Positions 1 through 6,028 of a stretch of 6,028 nucleotides of DNA are shown here, piece after piece. Source of the DNA: Spirochaetia bacterium (GTDB taxonomy: Bacteria; Spirochaetota; UBA12135); contig DNNS01000634.1 of the NCBI GenBank assembly GCA_003497555.1, positions 1 through 6,028 on the forward strand, read 5' to 3'. The translations under genes were made by a program, and so were the position numbers. The notes beneath the pieces are model-generated. The model did not search any database. It was not told the DNA's origin and was given only the letters and a program-made list of their open reading frames with translations. Numbering within the stretch: the first letter of the stretch is position 1; every line of letters begins with the position of its first letter.

Positions 1-13
1 TTCTTATTACAGA

Positions 14-101
14 AAAGCCCGTCCCTGTGTACTAAATTTTAGCGACTATGACGGTTTCCGCTCATCTGTCCACTAAAATTTAGTACACAGGGGCGGGCTT
101 T
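14..101. repeat. 29-bp inverted repeat, hairpin; terminator-like or mobile-element ends
   Basis: Positions 14-42 pair with 73-101 over 29 bp with a single T-G wobble (22/93), enclosing a 30-base loop (43-72). The outer part of the stem is GC-rich (GCCCG/CGGGC) and is followed by T-rich sequence on both strands: TTTATTGTTTTA from 99 on plus, and TTTTCTG on minus. It could therefore end transcription in both directions, including that of the sialidase-like gene whose stop lies 100 bp away. The inner part (TGTGTACTAAATTTTAG) is AT-rich and much longer than a terminator needs. Read from the right, TGTGTACTAAATTTTAGTGGACA has the general look of an IS3-family terminal repeat, so two fused element ends or a tiny non-autonomous element is an alternative. 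The repeat itself is certain; its role is not. Confidence 0.85.
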
Positions 102-200
102 ATTGTTTTATTTACCCAAGAAATAAATTTGCACCCATAGCATAATCATTCTCTTGTTTAGAGATGTTTTAAACTCAAAAATTTCATTTTTTGTAAAAAA

Positions 201-1473
201 TCAATAGATTAATTGTCTGAAATTTTTTACTACATGAAAGGTAATGAGATTACCATCATGCGCAGACTTTGCGTTTTTATCCCCCGAACGGCAGGCGATA
301 AGGATATCATCGCGGTCAACAATCATACCTGCATAATGACGCGATGCTTTTTCTGCCGGACCTACTGCTACCACCAGCGAAACACCAGTCAACCAGATTT
401 TTTGAGAAATGAAGCTGAAGCCTGCGGCGTTCATTATTGGGCAGGTTATAACGGTCAGCAGGAAGCCGTTCAATACGAGTCATACTGTCTGTAGCTTGTG
501 TACTAAGAAGCCAGTAGCGTTTCGAAGGCTCATCATAAATTATGCTGAATTTCATTTGCCCTCCGGGACAAGGCAGAAACATAATGCGTTTACCTGAAGG
601 AACAGTTTCTATCGCGGTAGTCATTGCCCCGGTACCAGGCATGTTTCCCTGTTCGATCACCTTGGCCAGGGCGGCATATCCGGTTACCCCCAGATGCGAA
701 CGTAAAAGTAGATGAAAAGTTTTTCCCTGCGGATCATACCAGTAATGATCAGGGTCCGTGATGCGGACAACATTTGGTTCAAGCCACCCGGCAGGTGTCA
801 TCTCGCGTCCAGGAGCAGGAAATGAGGGCTTGTCTGGTTCAGTACTGAAAAACGGTACGCCAAAAAAATCAAGTTCAGCCGTGTTAACCGCATCTTCAAA
901 GACAAGTTCGGAAGCAAATGTCCAGTTTTCCTGCCTGGTCAAGTCAGCATCGATACATCCGCGCATCAAGACAGGAGCGAGTCCGCGCCACATAGATCGG
1001 ACATACCTTTCCATAGGTATATAGATACAATTATTAGTATATATAACATTATGAGTATGTCCTGTCCAGATTTGACCTGTGGTAAGAAAAAAGGGACCCT
1101 GCCAGGTTTCACCCCAGTCATTCGATTGGGCAATTGCCAGATCACCTGAGTGACCAAGCAGATAGAGTGAATTGCCGGCTACAAACGGCGTGGCATGGAA
1201 CAGCGGCAGGGCCGCGCGTTGTTGCCAGGTTTTTCCATAATCATTAGAAGTGCGTATCCAGCATTGATTATGTTCGTGCGGCCAGCGTTTTGCTTTTGGT
1301 CCAGGAATTTCATTCATTCCTGAGCCATTAATGTCGAAAGTAGCTACCAAACGGCCGTTTGGGCATTTAACTAATGCCGGTGTATATACTGATATTTTTT
1401 GTGCATCCGGGGATTCATAGATAACAGTATATTTATCAGCTAATGTTTTTATTCCATAATTTTCAGCTTCCAT
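201..1473 (-). pseudogene. Sialidase-like BNR/Asp-box protein, frameshifted near its C-terminus
   Basis: As it stands the frame from ATG 1473 gives 385 residues ending at 316. It shows two Asp boxes (SNDYGKTW, residues 76-83; SNDWGETW, 117-124), a degenerate third repeat (SKNLVDW, 357-363) and the GWLEP motif (229-233) common in BNR-type sialidase-like proteins. After DWCFAG (about residue 367) the sequence turns into low-complexity nonsense. The expected ending, with IACRSGDKNAKSAHDG and FHVVKNFR, continues in another minus frame and stops at 201. Removing one base near 369-376 restores a protein of about 423 residues. There is no signal peptide and no FRIP motif, so the protein would be cytoplasmic and true sialidase activity (release of terminal sialic acid) is unproven; a relative acting on another sugar is possible. 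The start is supported by GAAGGA five bases upstream. Family assignment is firm. Whether the break is real or a sequence error cannot be told from here. Confidence 0.85.
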
Positions 1474-1478
1474 AATTT

Positions 1479-1484
1479 TCCTTC
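1479..1484 (-). promoter_or_regulatory. Ribosome binding site of the sialidase-like gene
   Basis: GAAGGA on the minus strand lies five bases before ATG 1473. It fixes the start at this ATG and supports the absence of an N-terminal signal sequence. Confidence 0.7.
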
Positions 1485-1504
1485 AAATTTATTACTTGAA
1501 TAAT

Positions 1505-1533
1505 ATTATAATCATTTTAGGAATGATAATCAA
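1505..1533 (-). promoter_or_regulatory. Sigma70-like promoter of the sialidase-like gene
   Basis: On the minus strand a -35 TTGATT (1528-1533, four of six matches to consensus) is followed by a 17-bp spacer and a perfect -10 TATAAT (1505-1510). Transcription would start near 1498, giving a leader of about 25 bases with the GAAGGA ribosome binding site. The spacing and the match make this a good prediction, although the region is AT-rich. Confidence 0.6.
1508..1530. promoter_or_regulatory. Operator-like inverted repeat inside the promoter spacer
   Basis: ATCATT (1511-1516) and AATGAT (1522-1527) form an inverted repeat with a 5-base centre; after one mismatch two further pairs match (1508-1509 with 1529-1530). 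It occupies the whole spacer between the -35 and -10 hexamers, where a bound repressor would block the polymerase. It faintly recalls Fur-box sequence, but the match is too short to name the regulator. Confidence 0.4.
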
Positions 1534-1742
1534 TGGGAAATATATTATCTAATGAAAAATAAAGACAAAAAGATAAAAAAAAAGACATACCTGATTTTTA
1601 AAAGAGTTTTAGATTTCTTATCTCATGCCAAGAAAAGACTTTCGTAATCTGCTTTAGAAATAAAAAAAAGTTGCCTTCTTTAGCAGAAATCTATATCAGA
1701 ATGTGCCCTATAGTTTTTTATTCGTTACTTGATTTCGGTTTT
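1534..1742. other. AT-rich intergenic region with an imperfect inverted repeat
   Basis: This gap separates the end of the small-protein gene from the sialidase promoter. It has no convincing gene. It holds an imperfect inverted repeat, TCTGCTTTAGAA (1648-1659) against TTCTTTAGCAGA (1676-1687), in which six and four pairs flank a two-base mismatch. This could be a weak transcription end for the minus-strand operon, but no T-run follows the stem in that direction, so I do not call a terminator. Confidence 0.4.
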
Positions 1743-1925
1743 TTAATTGCCGATTGGAATTTCAGATATTTTTTTTAATCCAAGTTTTAAGATTAATGGT
1801 GCAGTGCTTTTTTCAATAAGAGCGTATTTTTCGACTTCTTTTATGAAAGCGTATTTCTGGTAAACGCGTTCTTTCCATTCCCAAACATCGGTTAAGGACT
1901 TGGGGTTTTCAATTACTGTCTTCAT
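1743..1925 (-). CDS. Small partner protein of the PIN-domain nuclease, putative antitoxin
   Basis: This 60-residue protein starts inside the end of the PIN-domain gene, overlapping it by 17 bp, and ends with TAA at 1743-1745. GGAGGTG (1930-1936) gives it a strong ribosome binding site. The N-terminal half (KSLTDVWEWKERVYQKY) is charged, helical in character and resembles the short 'VWEWKE-Y' proteins that I recall next to PIN genes in other bacteria. The C-terminus (LKKISEIPIGN) is not familiar. No DNA-binding motif such as ribbon-helix-helix or AbrB is evident, which is unusual for a VapB-type antitoxin, so the antitoxin role rests on size, overlap and context. Translational coupling to the upstream gene is likely. 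That it is a real gene is fairly sure; its function is inferred. Confidence 0.65.
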   Translation of the reverse strand: MKTVIENPKSLTDVWEWKERVYQKYAFIKEVEKYALIEKSTAPLILKLGLKKISEIPIGN

Positions 1926-2385
1926 TAATCACCTCCATTGGTGTAATGAGCTCCAGCGGCTTATCATAGCCTTCCTCCAGGTTGATAATCTGTATTTTTC
2001 GTTTTTTAAATACGTTCGCCAGGTGCTTGTAATTCCAGCTCAATAGAATATCCATTTCATAGTAAGTACTGAAAGCGATATGTTGGGCATCATCATCTTT
2101 CTTCATGGGGATTACCCCCCTTTCAATGTATAATTTAGACAGTCTCATTACTTCGCTGTTCACTTCCAGCACGGCAGGTTTATATTTAAATAGAACATTT
2201 TCCAGTTTCATCCTTTTTTCTGTATCCGCCTGTGCGATTTCTTCAAGGACAATACCTGAAATAAATATTGCAAAAAACTGGATCTGTTCAAAAAAGCGGA
2301 GGGTTATTTCTTTTTTTTCCGGAGCATCATCGGCAAAGATGAAGTTCCATATCGAGGTGTCAAGATACAGTTTTAATTTTTTCAT
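1909..2385 (-). CDS. PIN-domain nuclease, VapC-like putative toxin
   Basis: The 158-residue protein is a single PIN domain, the fold of Mg2+-dependent ribonucleases that act as toxins in many VapBC-type systems. The N-terminal strand LYLDTSIWN carries the first acidic residue, Asp9, followed by Thr10 and Ser11. ISGIVLEEI (42-50) supplies the second, Glu48 or Glu49. The KDDDAQHIA block (96-104) supplies Asp98/Asp99 and DILLSWNYKHLAN (112-124) the closing motif. This full set suggests an active nuclease that cleaves RNA in the cytoplasm; the target is unknown. Length is normal for the family. The start is chosen because LYLDTS always lies very near the N-terminus, although no ribosome binding site sits at the usual distance. 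The gene is first in a two-gene operon, so a putative toxin precedes its partner, the reverse of classical VapBC order. A run of eight A in codons 22-25 (about 2312-2319) could promote slippage. Confidence 0.9.
   Translation of the reverse strand: MKKLKLYLDTSIWNFIFADDAPEKKEITLRFFEQIQFFAIFISGIVLEEIAQADTEKRMKLENVLFKYKPAVLEVNSEVMRLSKLYIERGVIPMKKDDDAQHIAFSTYYEMDILLSWNYKHLANVFKKRKIQIINLEEGYDKPLELITPMEVINEDSN
1930..1936 (-). promoter_or_regulatory. Strong ribosome binding site of the small partner gene
   Basis: GGAGGTG on the minus strand lies within the last codons of the PIN gene, with its GGAGG core six bases before ATG 1925. It is far better placed than anything ahead of the PIN gene, which suggests the small protein is made in excess of the nuclease, as expected for an antitoxin. 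Confidence 0.75.
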
Positions 2386-2408
2386 ATTTTTGTGAGTGAA
2401 TGGAAAAA

Positions 2409-2414
2409 CCTCCT
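2409..2414 (-). promoter_or_regulatory. AGGAGG in the PIN leader, unusually far from the start codon
   Basis: A perfect AGGAGG lies 23 bases upstream of ATG 2385, too far for ordinary initiation. In the PIN frame a TAG precedes it directly and no ATG, GTG or TTG lies between. Seven bases after it an ATT would open a 13-codon frame ending just inside the PIN gene (residues HSQKYEKIKTVS). Weak initiation of the putative toxin, or coupling through such a leader peptide, are possible but unproven. Confidence 0.45.
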
Positions 2415-2420
2415 ACATCT

Positions 2421-2439
2421 GTATATAAAAATTGTATAC
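2421..2439. promoter_or_regulatory. Operator-like inverted repeat over the PIN operon -10 region
   Basis: GTATA (2421-2425) and TATAC (2435-2439) are inverted around a 9-base AT-rich centre, overlapping the -10 hexamer and the likely transcription start of the PIN operon. Toxin-antitoxin operons are usually autorepressed by binding at such a place. The arms are short and the region is AT-rich, so chance is possible. Confidence 0.35.
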
Positions 2440-2459
2440 CGATGTTATTAGTAAGTCAA
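2431..2459 (-). promoter_or_regulatory. Sigma70-like promoter of the PIN/small-protein operon
   Basis: On the minus strand TTGACT (2454-2459, five of six matches) is followed by exactly 17 bp and TACAAT (2431-2436, five of six). Transcription would begin near 2424, giving a leader of about 40 bases that contains the distant AGGAGG. Confidence 0.65.
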
Positions 2460-2944
2460 GTCTTAAAAGTCCCGTTTTTTTTTCAGAAAACCGCAGTAAA
2501 GTCTTCCGCGGGAGTGATTCTGCGACCGTTCAGTGTTTGATAATTTATAATACCGGCAGAGACTAGTAATTTACATCAAATAAAGATTATCGGGCTGCAC
2601 TTATCCCTAAAAGCAATGATTTTGCCCGATTATGCTCTTAGCAAATGCTTGGTTTTTTCTTGCTGAAGGAGTATACTACGAGTCGGACAATGTCACTGCT
2701 TTGTGGTATACACGCATTATGGGAAAATTTACTACGATTTTCTGCTTTAATGTGGAAATACTTATCTTACAAATTCCCGTTTCCATTTTTTTTGAAAAAG
2801 GAATTTATGAGAAGTCAAGCTAACTTTCCCAAAACAATAAATCCAGATTTATCGTCAAGGCACACCAGGGTTCGTAGAGATCTATCCATAGATTGCGCCA
2901 GCTCTATGTGAAATCTTTTAAATCTATTTTCTAAGGAGTCTGAT

Positions 2945-2974
2945 TTGTAAACATTTTGTCTTCATTGTTATATT
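2945..2974 (+). promoter_or_regulatory. Candidate promoter of the GH42-like gene
   Basis: TTGTAA (2945-2950, four of six) is followed by 18 bp and TATATT (2969-2974, five of six), which would give a leader of about 60 bases. The surroundings are so AT-rich that such matches arise by chance. It is the best placed of several weak candidates. Confidence 0.35.
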
Positions 2975-3028
2975 AAAATATGTCATTTTGTAGATTATTG
3001 TTTTATTTTTTTATATACTTATTGTATT

Positions 3029-3034
3029 ATGGAG
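3029..3034 (+). promoter_or_regulatory. Ribosome binding site deciding the GH42-like start
   Basis: The GGAG within ATGGAG lies six bases before ATG 3041. The ATG at 3029 is in the same frame but is itself part of this site and has no Shine-Dalgarno sequence upstream, so 3041 is the preferred start. Confidence 0.6.
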
Positions 3035-3040
3035 TTTGCA

Positions 3041-6028
3041 ATGGGAAAAGATTATTATCGGTCAAAAAGCATGAAACTTTCCTATCGGATGGTTTTTCAA
3101 TATTGCGTGATAATTATTTTAACAATTGGCATGATTTATACACAGGAAAAAAACGTTGAAAAGCTTGTTGTTTTTTCCGGGGGCAAATTTTCCAGCGAAT
3201 GGTCAACAGGCGCATGGGGAAAAGCAGCTATATCCGCAGAAAACAATACACTACATTTAGCCTTGAATGAAAATTCCGCTCCCTGGTGCGGTTTTTTTTT
3301 AAAAAACAGTTCTACTTTGACTTTTACCAAATCTGTATCCGATTTAAGTTTAATAATTATTGTAAATGGCGATAAAAATTCATTCGGTACTCATTTGGGC
3401 GGACAAAAATTACAAATCAATATACGCCACAAGGAAAAAATATTTCCCAAAGGCAGTTTACCGCTTTCCCGTTTTATTGAAAACAAGGTAATAGATAATG
3501 ATCCTGCTACCTGGCAGAAAATAATTATTTCTCTTGATAAATTCGATCCATCAAAAACTTTAACTGCCGTTGATACGATCAATATACAATTTATAGGCGC
3601 CCCGGAAAAAAATGGCATTGTTATATCAGATATCTACTTTACTTCTGAAAAAATTTCTTCCGTGTCTGTCCCCGCAGTAATTCAGCCCAGCTCCACAATA
3701 TTCCCCGAACTTTCTCAAATCGATCCGGTTCTTATCGCTCCCCTCAACCCCAAAGTCACTATCAGTCATACAGGAAATTATCTTATTAACGGTAAACCGC
3801 GTTTTTTAATCGGTGCCCAGTTTGAAGCAGATCTGGCGCGCGGACTGGCCCATAGGCCTGGATATGCTGCTGAATATAACTGGATCTATGATGAGCCTCT
3901 TTTTTATAAAAATGCAGCAAGGCTCGGCTTTGATACCCTGGGATATTTTACTCCCAGTACCTGGACCAGACGTTATGATCCCGCAGCGGTATGGGCGGGA
4001 GCTGGTACTGCACCTGAGGATGAGGCAATATTTGATCAGGTGCTGCAGAATACCGGTTTACCGCTCTATGTAGATATGACCTGTGAAGGCTGGACTCATG
4101 GTTTTCTTGCTACACGACCGGGGGTTATATCCGCTGATGCCGTATCCGACAGAAGAAAAAGTCATTTTCTTCGGTACAGTATACTCCATCCTGATGGCAT
4201 TAAACTGTATAAAGAAATGATTACCTATATTACCGAAAGAGCGGTTAAAAATAATATTACACCATTATTTTATGAACTTTTTAATGAACCCGGATACTGG
4301 GATGACAATGCATATAACCGATCATTGTTTATTCAGTATCTTAAAAATAAATATACAGACATCAATTCACTCAATAAAACCTGGCGAAGCGGATATAGCG
4401 ATTTTTCCGATCTTGCTGAGTTTAAAAGCCCCTCTGATAACAACAGTCTGTTCGTTGACTGGTATAAATTTATGGAATTATCTTTCACCAGACTTTGCAT
4501 ACTGGCAAACGATATAGTCAGAAAAATCGATCCCGATGCCCGTACCTGTGTTCAGCTTGGCGGCCGCAGTTATTACCGTTCATTGACCCCCGTTAATGGG
4601 GTAAATATTTATGAAGTCGCCAAACATATGGATGTAATTTCTGTGGGTACCGGCGGCGGTGTTGACAGGCTTGGTACCGGTTTAAATACTGCTCCTCTTC
4701 ATACCATACAGGCAAATATTTTAGTCAGCCGCGAGGGTATTCTCTCTGCCCGCTTTTATCAGAATCTGGCAGAAGGTAAAAAACCTATTCATAATGGAGA
4801 ATTTTCTATAGCCGGAGCTATTGATCGTCGTGACCTGATAAACCACTTCTGGATGGAAGTGGCGAGGGGATTCGACGCTTCCTATATTTTTAAATGGGAC
4901 AAGCGCGCCTGGGACTGGAAAGATGCGGCTGCAGGAAAAGCCAATGCAGAAAAACTTGATTATATGTGGCTTAATCCTTATGCAAAACCGGTTGATTTAC
5001 TGGCAGGTATTCTTGATTTCAAAAAAGAACTGAAACGGGCAGAAGATATAATGGTAAAAAAACCGCGCGGTTATACCAATCATATAATGCTGCTGATATC
5101 CTATCCGACCGAACGTATGGCCGGTATTGCTCCTTCGGAACGTAACGAAGTGCTTGCTTATGCAGGCGCTCTTGAATTTGGCCACTGGGGATGGGACGTT
5201 ATTCTCGAAGAACAGCTCGGGGACGGCCGACTTGATAATTGTAAACTACTGATCATGGCAGGAATTAAAAACGTGTACCCAACTACGCCTGCCTTGCTTG
5301 AAAAATATCTGGAAAGAGGCGGGGTAATAATTTCTGCCCTGGGCTTGCCGGCCTGTGATGAATATGATAATCAAGTAGAATGGAAACCGGCGGAAGGCCT
5401 TGATCAGGGTGCGACAGCATCCCAGGGCGATCAGGTTATGACTTTAAATATTCCGCAATGGAAAATAATTCCCGGAGAAATTAAAGGCATAGCCTGGAAA
5501 ATGCCAAAAATAAATAAAAATTGGCAAATTATAGGCGCAATTGGAGATATTCCGGGAGTTTTGCTCCGAAAAACAGGTTCAGGAAAGTTATGGTATATAA
5601 ATGCCCGTTTCCCCGATTATGCACTGGCTTCATTACTGGGCAGTATTCTGACTCATGAAAATATAGATCGTGATTTTTATTTACTAGATGCTTCAACCGG
5701 CGAACTTGAGCCTAATGTAGAAATACACCCGGTGAAAAGGAGTGACAGCAAGGCATTCTTTCTTTTTAATTGGGATTTATACAGTAAATTGGCGATATTA
5801 AATCCCGGTGCGGTCTCCGGAATGTCAGCAGTATATGATCCGGTCGATCAGGAAACGTATGTTCCTTCTTCTTCAGGAGTACTGGTTCATTTAAAACCCC
5901 AGACGCGGAAAATTGTTGTTTTTTCCTCTCATAAACCCCCAGACAACCTGATACAAGTTCCGGAAAAGGATTTACGTATACGCTATGCAACAGCCTGCGA
6001 AAACGAGATCGGAAAAACTGCCAAACTC
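3041..6028 (+). CDS. GH42-like beta-galactosidase, membrane-anchored or secreted, 3' end missing
   Basis: A single uninterrupted frame of 996 codons runs off the window. A basic N-terminus is followed by a hydrophobic helix (about 17-33), either a signal peptide or an anchor; there is no lipobox. Residues about 42-205 look like a beta-sandwich carbohydrate-binding domain. NYLINGKPRFLIG (near 245) opens a clan GH-A barrel to about 640. Its candidate acid/base is Glu416 in FNEPG and its candidate nucleophile Glu587 in HNGEFS, 171 residues apart, as I recall for Glu141/Glu312 of the Thermus A4 GH42 enzyme. QYLKNKYTDINSLNKTW is also GH42-like. Residues about 677-830, with ERGGVIIS (758-765), resemble the GATase-like trimerisation domain, and about 890-975 a C-terminal beta domain. 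The family would hydrolyse terminal beta-galactosides with retention, here outside the cytoplasm. GH42 proteins are usually near 650-700 residues, so this one carries about 240 extra at the front and some at the back. Exact family and substrate are uncertain. Confidence 0.82.
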   Translation, partial: MGKDYYRSKSMKLSYRMVFQYCVIIILTIGMIYTQEKNVEKLVVFSGGKFSSEWSTGAWGKAAISAENNTLHLALNENSAPWCGFFLKNSSTLTFTKSVSDLSLIIIVNGDKNSFGTHLGGQKLQINIRHKEKIFPKGSLPLSRFIENKVIDNDPATWQKIIISLDKFDPSKTLTAVDTINIQFIGAPEKNGIVISDIYFTSEKISSVSVPAVIQPSSTIFPELSQIDPVLIAPLNPKVTISHTGNYLINGKPRFLIGAQFEADLARGLAHRPGYAAEYNWIYDEPLFYKNAARLGFDTLGYFTPSTWTRRYDPAAVWAGAGTAPEDEAIFDQVLQNTGLPLYVDMTCEGWTHGFLATRPGVISADAVSDRRKSHFLRYSILHPDGIKLYKEMITYITERAVKNNITPLFYELFNEPGYWDDNAYNRSLFIQYLKNKYTDINSLNKTWRSGYSDFSDLAEFKSPSDNNSLFVDWYKFMELSFTRLCILANDIVRKIDPDARTCVQLGGRSYYRSLTPVNGVNIYEVAKHMDVISVGTGGGVDRLGTGLNTAPLHTIQANILVSREGILSARFYQNLAEGKKPIHNGEFSIAGAIDRRDLINHFWMEVARGFDASYIFKWDKRAWDWKDAAAGKANAEKLDYMWLNPYAKPVDLLAGILDFKKELKRAEDIMVKKPRGYTNHIMLLISYPTERMAGIAPSERNEVLAYAGALEFGHWGWDVILEEQLGDGRLDNCKLLIMAGIKNVYPTTPALLEKYLERGGVIISALGLPACDEYDNQVEWKPAEGLDQGATASQGDQVMTLNIPQWKIIPGEIKGIAWKMPKINKNWQIIGAIGDIPGVLLRKTGSGKLWYINARFPDYALASLLGSILTHENIDRDFYLLDASTGELEPNVEIHPVKRSDSKAFFLFNWDLYSKLAILNPGAVSGMSAVYDPVDQETYVPSSSGVLVHLKPQTRKIVVFSSHKPPDNLIQVPEKDLRIRYATACENEIGKTAKL

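Larger units (their letters stand above)
2460..3040. other. Long intergenic region, no convincing gene
   Basis: About 580 bp separate the PIN promoter from the glycosidase start. Plus-strand open frames at 2632-2823 and 2645-2911 have no well-placed ribosome binding site and resemble no family I know, so I do not call them. The region holds a 7-bp inverted repeat ATCGGGC/GCCCGAT (2589-2595, 2624-2630; 28-base loop), two similar motifs GTATACTACG (2671) and GTATACACG (2706) starting 35 bp apart, and TACTACGA repeated at 2674 and 2730. A possible promoter TTGGTT-17 bp-TATACT (2649-2677, plus) could give the glycosidase a leader of some 350 bases. None of this is decisive. The length leaves room for a small RNA or a decayed gene that I cannot see. 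Confidence 0.5.

Noticed and set aside
213..1157. Open frames opposite or overlapping the sialidase-like gene (for example 409-597, 758-1024 and 966-1157)
   Set aside because: They are shadows of a gene with clear family motifs. The one real exception is the minus frame at 201-473, whose end is the displaced C-terminus of that gene.
1648..1687. Imperfect inverted repeat as a terminator of the PIN operon
   Set aside because: The stem has a two-base internal mismatch and no T-run follows it on the minus strand.
2781..2803. Hairpin-like TTCC-T-run / A-run-GGAA sequence as a terminator
   Set aside because: The stem is almost entirely A-T and no gene ends upstream of it on either strand.
2645..2911. 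Plus-strand open frame of 88 codons in the long intergenic region
   Set aside because: It has no ribosome binding site at its start and resembles no known protein; its overlap with another open frame (2632-2823) points to chance.
3029..3040. Upstream in-frame ATG at 3029 as the start of the GH42-like gene
   Set aside because: It has no Shine-Dalgarno sequence and forms part of the ribosome binding site of the ATG at 3041.
3136..5990. Short open frames inside the GH42-like gene on both strands
   Set aside because: The 996-codon frame with recognisable domains explains this region; the short frames have no independent support.
1..6028. CRISPR array, tRNA or rRNA gene
   Set aside because: No regularly spaced direct repeats, cloverleaf or rRNA-like sequence was seen.

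Overview
The window looks like an accessory, glycan-degrading stretch of a moderately AT-rich bacterial chromosome. It carries two carbohydrate-active genes transcribed away from each other, with a small PIN-domain toxin-antitoxin-like operon between them. The style of both large genes (a leaderless BNR/Asp-box sialidase-like protein and a membrane-anchored GH42-like beta-galactosidase with an extra N-terminal domain) recalls glycan-degrading members of the PVC group such as Lentisphaerae/Victivallales. That taxonomic guess rests on memory of protein style only; there is no rRNA or other marker here.

Left part (1-1540): a near-perfect 29-bp inverted repeat (14-101) lies downstream of a minus-strand sialidase-like gene (201-1473). 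The gene has a good ribosome binding site and a good sigma70-type promoter whose 17-bp spacer is filled by an inverted repeat. The reading frame is broken near 369-376. A one-base shift there rejoins the main part to a well-conserved C-terminus in another frame, so the gene is either a recent pseudogene or carries a sequence error.

Middle (1743-2460): a minus-strand operon of a PIN-domain nuclease and a 60-residue partner overlapping it by 17 bp, in toxin-first order. It has its own sigma70-like promoter, and an inverted repeat over the -10 region suggests autoregulation. The only Shine-Dalgarno sequence ahead of the PIN gene is unusually far from its start codon.

Right part (2460-6028): about 580 bp without a convincing gene, holding repeated GTATAC motifs and candidate promoters, leads into a very long plus-strand frame (3041 to beyond the end, at least 996 codons, no stop). 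It encodes a signal/anchor helix, a beta-sandwich-like domain, a GH-A barrel with candidate catalytic Glu416 and Glu587, a flavodoxin/GATase-like trimerisation domain and a C-terminal beta domain. Together the two enzymes would trim sialylated or galactose-containing glycans. The toxin-antitoxin pair is probably an unrelated passenger.

I found no strong evidence for a wholly new system. The most useful leads are the broken sialidase, the PIN/small-partner pair with its odd leader, and the domain-extended GH42-like enzyme.
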